Below, piece by piece: positions 5,417 to 5,502 of a DNA stretch of 5,502 nt (the stretch's first letter is position 1; every line of letters starts with the position of its first letter). The position numbers and the translations under genes were made by a program. Under the pieces are notes generated by a model. The model was not told the DNA's origin and ran no database searches. It was given only the letters and a program-made list of their open reading frames with translations. Source of the DNA: Caryophanales bacterium UBA3668 (GTDB taxonomy: Bacteria; Bacillota_I; Bacilli_A; RFN20; CAG-826). The DNA is taken from positions 1 to 5,502 of the forward strand of contig DFJP01000073.1 in the NCBI GenBank assembly GCA_002373085.1. Direction: 5' to 3'.

Positions 5417-5502
5417 CCTTTATTTTGTAAACTTTGGACAGTGTCTAAAAGGGGATTTTTTGCTATTAAACTACAACAAAATAAATATCCACCGGACAAT
5501 CC
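5417..5502. other. Unassigned right edge
   Basis: No gene can be supported here. A minus-strand frame is open from the edge to a TAA at 5350-5352 (50 codons) and a plus-strand frame of about 35 codons runs off the edge, but neither has recognisable protein character. The segment around 5427-5455 (TGTAAACTTTGGACAGTGTC and the following G run) has a faint look of an insertion-sequence end, without a partner repeat or a transposase in view. Confidence 0.25.

Noticed and set aside
5350..5502. 50-codon minus-strand frame entering from the right edge, possibly the C-terminus of an upstream gene
   Set aside because: The translation shows no recognisable domain, it overlaps a plausible promoter, and an open run of this length is not rare by chance in six frames. 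It stays possible but is not supported.
1..5502. CRISPR array, tRNA, rRNA, integrase, or alternative genetic code
   Set aside because: No regularly spaced repeats, no tRNA or rRNA-like segments and no recombinase were seen. All main genes read through fully with the standard code and end in TAA.

Overview
This window looks like part of a cell-surface polysaccharide locus from a low-GC (AT-rich) Gram-positive-type bacterium. The composition, the all-TAA stop codons, the lipobox lipoprotein and the TupA-type ATP-grasp protein point to Bacillota or a wall-bearing relative of the Mollicutes. UGA is not needed as a sense codon, so the standard code fits. The taxonomic placement is inference; no rRNA or other marker is present.

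Layout from left to right: (1) the N-terminal 106 codons of a GT4-type glycosyltransferase on the minus strand, cut by the window edge. (2) A 97-bp divergent intergenic region with two back-to-back promoters and an 8-bp inverted repeat. (3) A plus-strand operon: a Wzx-like flippase (502 aa) and a TupA-like ATP-grasp protein (302 aa), overlapping by 8 nt. (4) Converging on it with a 1-nt gap, a minus-strand operon: a Wzy-like polymerase/ligase (465 aa) followed by a lipoprotein (295 aa), again overlapping by 8 nt. (5) Upstream of wzy, a separate 49-aa, very acidic ORF with its own promoter, ribosome binding site and terminator. (6) About 85 bp of unassigned sequence at the right edge.

How the genes could work together: the glycosyltransferase adds sugars to a lipid-linked repeat unit, the flippase exports it, the polymerase joins repeats (or ligates the chain) outside, and the TupA-like enzyme probably decorates the glycan through an ATP-dependent ligation. 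The lipoprotein is co-translated with the polymerase and should sit on the outer face of the membrane, where polymerization takes place. Its function is unknown.

The most notable features concern gene expression. The three transcription-unit-leading genes (GT, wzx, wzy) each have a -10 hexamer ending 6 or 7 nt before the ATG and no Shine-Dalgarno, so their mRNAs are predicted to be leaderless. The second gene of each operon has a Shine-Dalgarno and starts inside an 8-nt ATGnnTAA overlap. The convergent operons have no room for terminators between them. Each instead has a terminator-like hairpin inside the coding sequence of the opposing gene, which predicts 3'-overlapping transcripts.
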